In this document: in pieces, positions 1 to 5,082 of the stretch
Layout: each line of letters opens with the position of its first letter
Position numbering within the stretch: the stretch's first letter is position 1
Assembly (NCBI GenBank): GCA_017424205.1
Contig: JAFPAS010000223.1
Coordinates: 1-5,082, forward strand
Direction: 5' to 3'
DNA length: 5,082 nucleotides
Source of the DNA: Prevotella sp.
Lineage (GTDB): Bacteria > Bacteroidota > Bacteroidia > Bacteroidales > Bacteroidaceae
Program-made: the position numbers and the translations under genes
The notes under the pieces: generated by a model
Told to the model about the DNA's origin: nothing
Database searches by the model: none
What the model saw: only the letters and a program-made list of their open reading frames with translations

Positions 1-199
1 GCTGCGAAGTATACGTTTGTCCTATTTTCATATTTTACAGATTGTTTGTTTTATCACAGAAATAACTTTCACTTTTTCATTACAACAGTCTTGATGCATG
101 GTTCACGCCCATAAGTGTATGGTCTCACTTTCACTTCATAGCACCTTACAAAACAGACTTGCCAAAGGCTGTGCGCAAAACATCTACCGGCAATGGCAT
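1..199. other. left flank without a supported gene
   Basis: This stretch lies downstream of the minus-strand transporter gene. A weak hairpin can be drawn at 153-172 (ACA/TGT and GCC/GGC arms, 5-base bulge). On the minus strand it is followed by four T residues, so it could be a poor terminator for the transporter, but the stem is short and interrupted. On the minus strand an ATG at 31-29 opens a reading frame (MKIGQTYTSQ) that runs off the window edge. An in-frame TAA lies just upstream of that ATG, so if the gene is real it starts there. Ten codons are too few to identify or confirm it. Confidence 0.4.
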
Positions 200-1477
200 C
201 TATTTCTTTTTGCCAAACTCAGGTTCGATTTTCAGAAACGCTGTAACCACAAATGTTATAATACATGTCACCATCACGATATTAAAGAAAACCTGATAGC
301 CAACAGCGTCTTTTATATATCCAGACACCATGCCTGGCAACATCAAGCCGAGATAAGAGATGCCCGTGCATATAGCATAGTGAGATGTCTTATATTTTCC
401 CTGACTATAATAAAGCATATAGAGCGTCAATGCGGTAAATCCAAATCCATAGCCGAACTGCTCAACAAAAAGCAGCGACCCTACTACAAAAACATTAGAA
501 TTGAGAGTATAGCTCAATATTACATATACAATATCTGGCAACGTAATGGCCCACACCATCGGCCAAAGCCATTTCTTCATGCCGTCACGGCTTACGAGCA
601 AGCCACCTACGATGCCACCCAAAAGCAAGCCGATAAGCCCGACCGTTCCATTAACCAATCCATATTCCTGCGGCGACAGCCCTAACCCGCCACTCGAGTT
701 GGGACGCATCAAGAAGGTCTTAGTCATGGTATTCAACAGTGCCTCAGGAAAACGATAAAACAGCAGGAACATAATCACTACGAACGTCTCACGTGGAGGG
801 AACTTCGTAAAGAACGTAACGAACATAGTCTTAAGCCCTGCCATCACATTGCTCACGCTATCATCTTTCTGGACATCAGCTGCAGGACGCGGCATCTTCA
901 CTCCGTGATAAAGCCATAACGCAATGAAGAGTCCTGCCAAACCATAGAATATCAAACTCCACGTAAACGCAATCCTGTTACGAAACAGAACCTGCAAGAC
1001 TCCGGCAAAAGAGACAAGCAGACCATTGCCAAAAATTACTGCAAGACGATAGAAGGTGTTTCTGATTCCCACGAATTTTGCCTGGTTATGTTCGTCAAGC
1101 TCAATCATATAGAAACCATCGGCAGAAATATCATGAGTGGCACTAGCAAATGCCATCACAAACAGAAAGAACATCGTACACTGAAACCACATCGCAGTTG
1201 GCAGCGTAAAAGCAATACCGGCAAGCGCAGCGCCTATCAGCAGCTGCATCGTCAATACCCACCAGCGCTTTGTCTTCAGCAAATCTACAAACGGGCTCCA
1301 CAAGGGCTTAACTACCCACGGAAGAGCAAGCCAGCCCGTATACAAACCCAGCTCAGCATCCGAAAGCCCCATCTGCATATACATAACCGCAGCTAGGCCC
1401 GTCACAAGCACATTCGGAAGACCCTCTGCAAAATACAACGTAGGGACCCACGACCAAGGAGATATCTTGTTTTTCAT
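200..1477 (-). CDS. AmpG-like major facilitator superfamily transporter
   Basis: This is an inner-membrane transporter of 425 residues with many hydrophobic segments, consistent with the usual 12 helices. The N-terminal segment (PTLYFAEGLPNVLV, about 12-25), the LPWVVKPLWSPFVD stretch (52-65, where MFS proteins carry the loop 2-3 motif) and ATHDISADGFYM (113-124, equivalent to the ATQDIAIDA-type motif of AmpG) place it in the AmpG/SLC33-like branch. Family knowledge: AmpG imports GlcNAc-anhydroMurNAc muropeptides for cell-wall recycling. That substrate is an inference here, because Bacteroidetes carry several AmpG-like paralogues. A charged cytoplasmic loop (about 194-210) separates the two halves, and the protein ends in a basic EFGKKK tail. 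The ATG at 1477 gives a natural N terminus and has no Shine-Dalgarno sequence, only an AT-rich upstream region. It is transcribed divergently from the TPR-secG unit. No neighbour in the window is a cell-wall recycling enzyme, so context does not settle the substrate. Confidence 0.9.
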   Translation of the reverse strand: MKNKISPWSWVPTLYFAEGLPNVLVTGLAAVMYMQMGLSDAELGLYTGWLALPWVVKPLWSPFVDLLKTKRWWVLTMQLLIGAALAGIAFTLPTAMWFQCTMFFLFVMAFASATHDISADGFYMIELDEHNQAKFVGIRNTFYRLAVIFGNGLLVSFAGVLQVLFRNRIAFTWSLIFYGLAGLFIALWLYHGVKMPRPAADVQKDDSVSNVMAGLKTMFVTFFTKFPPRETFVVIMFLLFYRFPEALLNTMTKTFLMRPNSSGGLGLSPQEYGLVNGTVGLIGLLLGGIVGGLLVSRDGMKKWLWPMVWAITLPDIVYVILSYTLNSNVFVVGSLLFVEQFGYGFGFTALTLYMLYYSQGKYKTSHYAICTGISYLGLMLPGMVSGYIKDAVGYQVFFNIVMVTCIITFVVTAFLKIEPEFGKKK

Positions 1478-1622
1478 AATTACGAATCAAAAAAATACGC
1501 CCGCATACCGCAAGCTATACCAAACCAATATTGCCATGCGAAGCGTTAGCTGTACACAGCAAAATCCTGATGCTCTTGTTTGCTGGATAATGTCACAGTT
1601 ACATAGGCAAGCATCGTCTTCA
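1478..1622 (-). other. 5' leader of the transporter gene
   Basis: About 145 bases separate the probable transcription start of the transporter from its ATG. No protein-coding signal is convincing on either strand. Two possible stems are visible: GATGCT at 1569-1574 can pair with AGCATC at 1610-1615, close to the 5' end of the RNA, and GCTGT/ACAGC at 1549-1560 forms a small hairpin with a very tight loop. A tract of seven T residues on the minus strand (1489-1495) lies just upstream of the start codon, but no strong hairpin immediately precedes it. I do not recognise a known riboswitch class. Confidence 0.35.
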
Positions 1623-1626
1623 TTTA

Positions 1627-1640
1627 TGCAAAGTTACAAA
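1627..1640 (-). promoter_or_regulatory. Bacteroidetes-type promoter for the transporter
   Basis: On the minus strand these bases read TTTGTAACTTTGCA, which contains TAACTTTG (1629-1636), a full match to the Bacteroidetes -7 consensus TAnnTTTG. A start site about 6-9 bases further on would fall near 1620-1623, leaving a leader of about 145 bases. I see no clear TTTG -33 element at the expected 19-21 base spacing, where the sequence is AT-rich. It faces the transporter gene, and no other gene lies between. Confidence 0.6.
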
Positions 1641-1727
1641 TTTTATATGACATAACGTCTCTATGCATATAAAAAGTTAGTTTTTAGATACTTTTTTAAT
1701 AAAACATGACCAAACATTCGTCTTTTT

Positions 1728-1741
1728 TTTGTAACTTTGCA
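1728..1741 (+). promoter_or_regulatory. Bacteroidetes-type promoter for the TPR protein-secG unit
   Basis: The sequence TTTGTAACTTTGCA contains TAACTTTG at 1732-1739, a full match to the TAnnTTTG -7 box, and it follows a run of eight T residues (1723-1730). This T-tract plus GTAACTTTGC arrangement is typical of strong Prevotella and Bacteroides promoters. A -33 TTTG is not evident. The predicted start is near 1745, about 220 bases before the next start codon. The 14 bases are the exact inverted copy of the transporter promoter core at 1627-1640. Confidence 0.7.
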
Positions 1742-1744
1742 CTC

Positions 1745-1966
1745 TAATTATAGAATTAAAGGCGAGTTATACAAATTCGCTTTGTCGACAAATCAGAATT
1801 TAACAGAGAGACAATTATTCTTCCATAGAGGGAGTATAGCGTGCTATATGACTGACACGGATGGCAAAAAGAGCCAGTTAAAACTGATTTGACCACAAAA
1901 AGAATAAAAGAATCTCACCATCAATAACAAGCTGAGGGAATTCTTAGAACCCATTGTAAAGGAAAC
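1745..1966 (+). promoter_or_regulatory. long, possibly structured 5' leader (or small RNA)
   Basis: About 220 bases lie between the promoter and the TPR-protein ATG, with stops in the frames I checked and no gene. Several pairings are possible. AAATTC (1773-1778) with GAATTT (1796-1801) encloses TTTG-TCGA-CAAA (1781-1792), giving a hairpin with an internal loop. TTATTCTT (1815-1822) pairs perfectly with AAGAATAA (1900-1907) as a closing stem. Inside it lie TATAG-CGTG-CTATA (1836 region, 1835-1848) and TGGC/GCCA (1862-1876), the latter competing with CAGTT/AACTG (1875-1886). AAAAGAAT is tandemly duplicated at 1898-1913. Near the start codon, GGG (1936-1938) with CCC (1950-1952) and TTC/GAA could form a bulged stem. 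This may be a regulatory leader or a separate small RNA. I do not recognise a known family, and the folds were drawn by eye without energies. Confidence 0.35.
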
Positions 1967-2740
1967 ATGAACCTGACTGAACTGATACATCACCCAGAGA
2001 GAATGGACCGCGAGACATTATACGACCTACGCAGTCTCATCGCTCTGCATCCATACTTTCAGACAGCCAGAATCCTGATGCTCAGAAACCTATATTTGCT
2101 GCACGACCCAACATTTGACGAAGAACTACGACGCGCCGCAATATACATAACCGACCGCAGAGTGCTCTTTCAGATGATTGAAGCCGCACACTACAAACTG
2201 CGAAACAACGCTGCTGACAAAAAGAACAACAGTTCAGAAGAAAACAGCATACAGGCAAACAAAGAAAATACAAGCAGAACTACTGAGCTTATCGATAATT
2301 TCCTCGGCTCTATACCTGAGGACACTGAAGAGTCTAAAGGCAACAGCAAGAAGCGCATAAGCGCAACACCTGGAAGCGACTACATAGGCTATCTGATAGA
2401 AAACGGACTCGACGACTTCGGCACTTCAGACCAAGACGGACCGCAGCTGAAAGGGCAAAGCCTGATAGACGATTTCATATCAAGCAAGGGAAGCGGGCGT
2501 ATCATACTGCCAGAACTTGACAACGACCCGAACGAAAGAAGCGAACATACCGAACCCGTGCCTGAGGAGTTCTGCACAGAAACAATGGCGCAGATTTACG
2601 TAAGGCAAGGAAGATATTCACAGGCTTTAGAGATTATTAAGCGTTTAAATTTGGACAATCCGAAAAAAAATGCTTATTTTGCAGACCAAATACGTTTCCT
2701 CGAGAAATTAATCATAAATAATAATAAAAAACAAAAGTAA
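1967..2740 (+). CDS. TPR-like conserved Bacteroidales protein upstream of secG
   Basis: This protein of 257 residues has no signal peptide or membrane segment, so it is probably cytoplasmic. The N-terminal part (1-80) is helical and conserved in form: MNLTELIHHPERMDRETLYDLR is followed by LHPYFQTARILMLRNLYLLHDP and ELRRAAIYITDRRVLF. The middle (about 82-200) is polar, rich in Asn, Ser, Glu and Lys, and probably disordered. The C terminus (201-250) carries one TPR-like helical pair, ETMAQIYVRQGRYSQALEII, followed by NPKKNAYFADQIRFLEKLI. From memory, proteins with this architecture sit directly before secG in many Bacteroides and Prevotella genomes; their function is unknown. The weak Shine-Dalgarno-like AAAGGA at 1958-1963 supports the ATG at 1967, and an in-frame TAA at 1925-1927 with no ATG after it excludes a longer form. 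It ends 7 bases before secG, which implies co-transcription. A link to secretion or envelope biogenesis is inferred only from this position. Confidence 0.85.
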   Translation: MNLTELIHHPERMDRETLYDLRSLIALHPYFQTARILMLRNLYLLHDPTFDEELRRAAIYITDRRVLFQMIEAAHYKLRNNAADKKNNSSEENSIQANKENTSRTTELIDNFLGSIPEDTEESKGNSKKRISATPGSDYIGYLIENGLDDFGTSDQDGPQLKGQSLIDDFISSKGSGRIILPELDNDPNERSEHTEPVPEEFCTETMAQIYVRQGRYSQALEIIKRLNLDNPKKNAYFADQIRFLEKLIINNNKKQK

Positions 2741-2747
2741 CAAAAAG

Positions 2748-3134
2748 ATGTACCCACTATTCGTTATCCTCATTGTCATCGTAGCCATACTGATGATTGC
2801 TATCGTTCTTATCCAGGAATCTAAGGGAGGCGGACTCTCTGCAGGTTTCTCAACTGGCAATGCAGTACTCGGCGTACGCAAGACAACAGACTTCATCGAG
2901 AAGACAACATGGGGACTGGCTATTGCACTGGCTATCCTCAGTGTAGTTTGCGCACACGTTGTGCCAACTTCTTCTACAGAACAGAGCGTAATTGAGAAGG
3001 TCGCTACAGAGCAGAGCCAGACAAACCCTAACAACCTGCCAGGATTCGGAGCAAGCCAGACAAAGCAGAACAACACTGCTGCTCCAGCTGAAAAACCAGC
3101 TGCAGCTCCAGCAGAGCAGAAGGCTGCAAACTAA
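2748..3134 (+). CDS. secG: protein translocase subunit SecG
   Basis: SecG is the small auxiliary membrane subunit of the SecYEG channel, assisting SecA-driven export of unfolded proteins across the inner membrane. The 128 residues show the family's two helices (about 3-22 and 54-72). Between them is the conserved cytoplasmic loop with LIQESKGGGLSAGF (21-34) and GVRKTTDFIEKTTW (42-55), which matches the family pattern of a Gly-rich segment and a T-x-x-L/W start to helix 2. After helix 2 comes a 55-residue hydrophilic tail ending in an Ala/Pro/Glu/Lys-rich stretch (111-127). SecG tails of other bacteria are also Ala/Pro-rich, so this is not exceptional. The ATG lies 7 bases after the TPR-protein stop, with an A-rich upstream region and no strong Shine-Dalgarno sequence. 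The gene is probably read from the promoter near 1732. The octamer hairpin downstream may end or trim its transcript. Confidence 0.93.
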   Translation: MYPLFVILIVIVAILMIAIVLIQESKGGGLSAGFSTGNAVLGVRKTTDFIEKTTWGLAIALAILSVVCAHVVPTSSTEQSVIEKVATEQSQTNPNNLPGFGASQTKQNNTAAPAEKPAAAPAEQKAAN

Positions 3135-3452
3135 TAAAAAGGCAAGGTAGGGATGCCCCGAGCAACGCAAAGCGGCATACTCTGAAAATCTTATTCAAGG
3201 AGTCAGGGAGGTAAGAAGCACGACCGTAACACACGGCGGCTCCTTGACTTCTTGGCTCCTTGAAGCATTTTATGCAGGACGGACACCACAAAACCGAAGC
3301 CCATAACGACTGGCAGAAAGCGGTATAACCACACAAAAGACACGCTCCCCTTCCGATCCTTACTAAACATCGTCAATAACACTGATGGCATATGGCGCAA
3401 GACAAAACCCAATAAAGCTAAATGCCACCACATAAAAATATCTATTACCACT
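3135..3452. other. secG-frr intergenic region
   Basis: These 318 bases separate secG from frr. Just after the secG stop, ATGCC (3153-3157) and GGCAT (3174-3178) could form a weak hairpin. The octamer inverted repeat occupies 3195-3263. From 3264 to 3452 I see no gene: short frames beginning at ATG 3272 (18 codons) and ATG 3385 (16 codons) have no recognisable content. No TAnnTTTG promoter match is present on the plus strand between 3264 and 3452, so the frr promoter is not identified. It may be degenerate, or frr may be reached by read-through from secG. Confidence 0.5.
3195..3263. repeat. imperfect inverted repeat made of tandem 8-base units
   Basis: Three octamers on the left (3195-3202, 3203-3210, 3211-3218) are variants of TCAAGGAG. 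Three on the right (3240-3247, 3248-3255, 3256-3263) are variants of its complement CTCCTTGA. The outermost units are perfect complements. The middle units pair along their whole length if G-U pairs are allowed, and the inner pair has two mismatches. The resulting 24-position stem has a 21-base loop (3219-3239), in which CCGT (3224-3227) and ACGG (3233-3236) can pair further. Both outer right-hand units are identical (GGCTCCTTGA at 3238-3247 and 3254-3263), so the first left unit could pair with either. No T-tract directly follows, so a classical rho-independent terminator is not shown. It could be a degenerate intergenic repeat family, a bidirectional processing or termination structure, or a MITE-like remnant. 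Confidence 0.7.
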
Positions 3453-4013
3453 ATGATCGACGTAAAAGAAACTCTCAGCAATGCTGAGGAAGAAATGGAC
3501 ATGGCATGCATGTTCCTCGACGAACAATTGTCACACATACGCGCTGGCAGAGCCAACGTGGCACTTGTTGACGGCATAAAGGTTGAATCTTACGGAGCAA
3601 CTGTACCTCTCAACCAAGTAGCTAACGTATCTACACCTGACCCAAGAACCATAGCAATTCGACCATGGGACAAGAAAGCCATACGCGACATCGAGAAAGC
3701 CATCATTAATTCAAGCCTGGGCATCACTCCTGACAATAACGGAGAGATAATCCGCCTCTGCATACCTGTTCCTACAGAAGAGCGCCGTCGCGAACTGGCA
3801 AAACAGTGTAACGGCATAGCGGAGAAAGCTAAAGTGTCTGTACGAAAGACCCGTGGTGAATACAAGGACACTCTAAAGAAGGCCGTGAAAGACGGACTTG
3901 CTGAAGACGAGCAGAAGATTGCAGAAGAGAAACTGCAGAAAATTCATGATAAGTTTATCAAGAAGATTGACGACATGCTCGCTGAAAAGCAGAAGGAGAT
4001 TATGACTGTCTAA
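3453..4013 (+). CDS. frr: ribosome recycling factor
   Basis: Frr works in the cytoplasm with EF-G to split the post-termination 70S ribosome so that subunits, mRNA and tRNA can be reused. It is an essential factor. The 186 residues match the usual length (about 185). The features of the family are in order: an N-terminal helix ending in [21 protein letters not shown] (28-48), the beta domain with [23 protein letters not shown] (51-73), then [30 protein letters not shown] (88-117). [10 protein letters not shown] (128-137) carries the two conserved arginines R131 and R134, equivalent to E. coli R129 and R132. The C-terminal helix contains [12 protein letters not shown] (142-153), which is diagnostic of the family. 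No residue expected to be essential is missing. The start has an A/T-rich upstream region without a Shine-Dalgarno sequence. rsgA follows closely on the same strand, suggesting a translation-related operon. Confidence 0.97.
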   Translation: MIDVKETLSNAEEEMDMACMFLDEQLSHIRAGRANVALVDGIKVESYGATVPLNQVANVSTPDPRTIAIRPWDKKAIRDIEKAIINSSLGITPDNNGEIIRLCIPVPTEERRRELAKQCNGIAEKAKVSVRKTRGEYKDTLKKAVKDGLAEDEQKIAEEKLQKIHDKFIKKIDDMLAEKQKEIMTV

Positions 4014-4057
4014 ACATGCACTGGCACGGAAGAATGCCAGAAGCAAAACAAATACGA

Positions 4058-5005
4058 ATGAAAGGACTTGTAATAAAAAATACAGGATACTGGTACACGG
4101 TGCTCACCGACGAGGGGGGCACCGTGGATTGTAAAATAAAGGGCAACTTCAGGCTTAAAGGCATACGAAGCACAAACCCTGTTGCCGTTGGAGACAGAGT
4201 GACTATACAGCCCAATCAAGAAGGCACTGCTTTCATTACAGATATAGAAGACAGACGAAACTATATCATACGCAAATCACAAAATCTGTCAAAGCAGAGC
4301 CATATTCTCGCAGCCAACGTAGACCAGGCTGTTCTGGTAGTCACTATAAACTATCCCGAGACATCTACCACATTCATTGATAGATTTCTGGCTTCTGCCG
4401 AAGCATATTCTGTGCCTGTCATTCTGGCGTTCAACAAGCGCGACCTGCTATCGCCAGAAGAACTGCATTATCAAGAAATGATGATGCAATTATATGACAC
4501 CATAGGGTATCGCTGCCTCTCCATATCTGCCACAGAAAATATCGGAATAGAAGAACTCACCGCATTGCTACAAGGCAAAATCACGTTATTCAGCGGCAAT
4601 AGCGGCGTCGGGAAATCAACACTGCTAAATGCAATACTGCCTAATGCAAATCTAAGAACTTCGGAAATATCCGATGCTCATAACACAGGCATGCATACTA
4701 CAACATTTTCAGAAATGCTGCCGCTGTTAAAAGACACAACAGAAAATAATGGGTGGGTCATAGATACGCCCGGCATTAAGGGGTTTGGCACATTTGACAT
4801 GGAGCCAGAAGAAATATGCTCGTATTTCAAAGAAATCTTCAAGTTTTCCAAAGATTGCCGCTTCAATAACTGCACTCACACGCACGAACCAGGCTGTGCG
4901 GTTATTCAGGCTATTGAAGACCATTATATCGCACTGTCAAGATATAATTCATACCTCTCCATGCTCAATGACAAAGAGGAAGGAAAATACAGGGCGCCAT
5001 ACTAA
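4058..5005 (+). CDS. rsgA: ribosome small subunit-dependent GTPase A
   Basis: RsgA (YjeQ/YloQ) is a cytoplasmic GTPase that binds the 30S subunit and checks its late maturation. The domains are all present in 315 residues (numbered from ATG 4058). An N-terminal OB fold (about 1-65) contains [11 protein letters not shown] and PVAVGDRV. The GTPase is circularly permuted, with motif order G4 NKRD (126-129), G5 SAT (157-159), G1 GNSGVGKST (180-188), G2 within GMHTTT (211-216) and G3 DTPG (236-239). The C-terminal zinc site is C267, C272, H274 and C280 in the CX4CXHX5C pattern. The [10 protein letters not shown] segment (81-90) is typical. An earlier in-frame ATG at 4016, 2 bases after frr, would add 14 residues ([14 protein letters not shown]). 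I chose 4058 because the remembered Bacteroides proteins begin [10 protein letters not shown], but 4016 remains possible. It is probably co-transcribed with frr. Confidence 0.95.
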   Translation: MKGLVIKNTGYWYTVLTDEGGTVDCKIKGNFRLKGIRSTNPVAVGDRVTIQPNQEGTAFITDIEDRRNYIIRKSQNLSKQSHILAANVDQAVLVVTINYPETSTTFIDRFLASAEAYSVPVILAFNKRDLLSPEELHYQEMMMQLYDTIGYRCLSISATENIGIEELTALLQGKITLFSGNSGVGKSTLLNAILPNANLRTSEISDAHNTGMHTTTFSEMLPLLKDTTENNGWVIDTPGIKGFGTFDMEPEEICSYFKEIFKFSKDCRFNNCTHTHEPGCAVIQAIEDHYIALSRYNSYLSMLNDKEEGKYRAPY

Positions 5006-5082
5006 TACGCTCAGCAATGGGCCAAGAACGATATTTTTTCTGACTGAAAGATAAGTAAAAACAAACAACTCACACAGCATAC
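5006..5082. other. right flank after rsgA
   Basis: These 77 bases carry no recognisable gene. A short frame from ATG 5016 ends after eight codons. The T-rich run near 5033-5039 is not preceded by a convincing stem, so no terminator is called. Confidence 0.4.

Noticed and set aside
12..19. TACGTTTG on the plus strand, a match to the TAnnTTTG -7 box
   Set aside because: No plus-strand gene follows within reach (the next gene is on the opposite strand), and the motif is short enough to occur by chance.
1..31. Partial minus-strand frame starting at 31 and running off the edge
   Set aside because: Ten codons without recognisable content; kept only as a note in the left-flank entry.
98..685. Plus-strand open frame of 195 codons opposite the transporter
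   Set aside because: Antisense to a clearly conserved membrane protein, with no family resemblance and atypical composition (rich in His, Gln, Arg, Tyr).
1467..1655. Plus-strand open frame of 62 codons in the divergent intergenic region
   Set aside because: It overlaps the transporter start and runs through its promoter, with no recognisable protein features.
1781..1792. Perfect 12-base palindrome TTTGTCGACAAA as an operator
   Set aside because: It lies downstream of the predicted start and fits better as the tip of the 1773-1801 leader hairpin; no second copy was seen by eye at the other promoter.
1908..1970. In-frame stretch reading NKLREFLEPIVKET that stops at a TGA overlapping the TPR start, resembling the end of an upstream gene such as lptE
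   Set aside because: The frame is closed by TAA at 1905-1907 and TGA at 1890-1892 and has no start codon, so it is too short to be a gene or a defensible remnant.
2708..3076. Minus-strand open frames opposite secG (also 2850-3170 and 3028-3336)
   Set aside because: Antisense shadows of secG; hydrophobic composition arises from the complementary codons.
3203..3577. Minus-strand open frame of 124 codons across the secG-frr gap
   Set aside because: It runs antisense into the start of frr and through the octamer hairpin, and its Ser/Leu/Val-rich sequence matches no family I know.
4785..5054. Plus-strand frame of 89 codons overlapping the end of rsgA
   Set aside because: It lies in another frame of a conserved gene whose zinc site and C terminus are intact, and it has no own start context.

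Overview
The window is a chromosomal stretch of a Bacteroidales bacterium, most likely a Prevotella or close relative. Three things point there: close resemblance (from memory) of all five proteins to Bacteroides/Prevotella versions; promoters of the Bacteroidetes type (TAnnTTTG at -7, no sigma70 -35/-10 pair); and mostly A-rich start regions with little Shine-Dalgarno signal. No phage, transposase, CRISPR array, tRNA or rRNA is visible.

Layout. Bases 1-199 hold no supported gene. A minus-strand gene (200-1477) encodes an AmpG-like major facilitator transporter. A 489-base divergent intergenic region (1478-1966) follows, with two outward-facing promoters that share a perfect 14-base core. To the right, a long and probably structured leader of about 220 bases precedes a two-gene unit: a Bacteroidales-specific TPR-like protein (1967-2740) and, 7 bases later, secG (2748-3134). 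A 318-base gap (3135-3452) contains a large imperfect hairpin built from tandem 8-base units (3195-3263). Then come frr, ribosome recycling factor (3453-4013), and rsgA, the 30S-maturation GTPase (probable start 4058, end 5005). The last 77 bases hold nothing recognisable.

How the genes work together. SecG is the small membrane subunit of the SecYEG export channel. The TPR-like protein is of unknown function but is probably co-transcribed with it. Frr and RsgA both act on the ribosome (recycling after termination, and late 30S assembly) and form a probable pair. The transporter faces away and is a separate unit, possibly for cell-wall muropeptide uptake.

The genes are ordinary core genes with intact key motifs, and I see no new multi-gene system. 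The parts worth a second look are non-coding: the structured leader before the TPR gene, the octamer hairpin after secG, the mirrored promoters, and the transporter leader.
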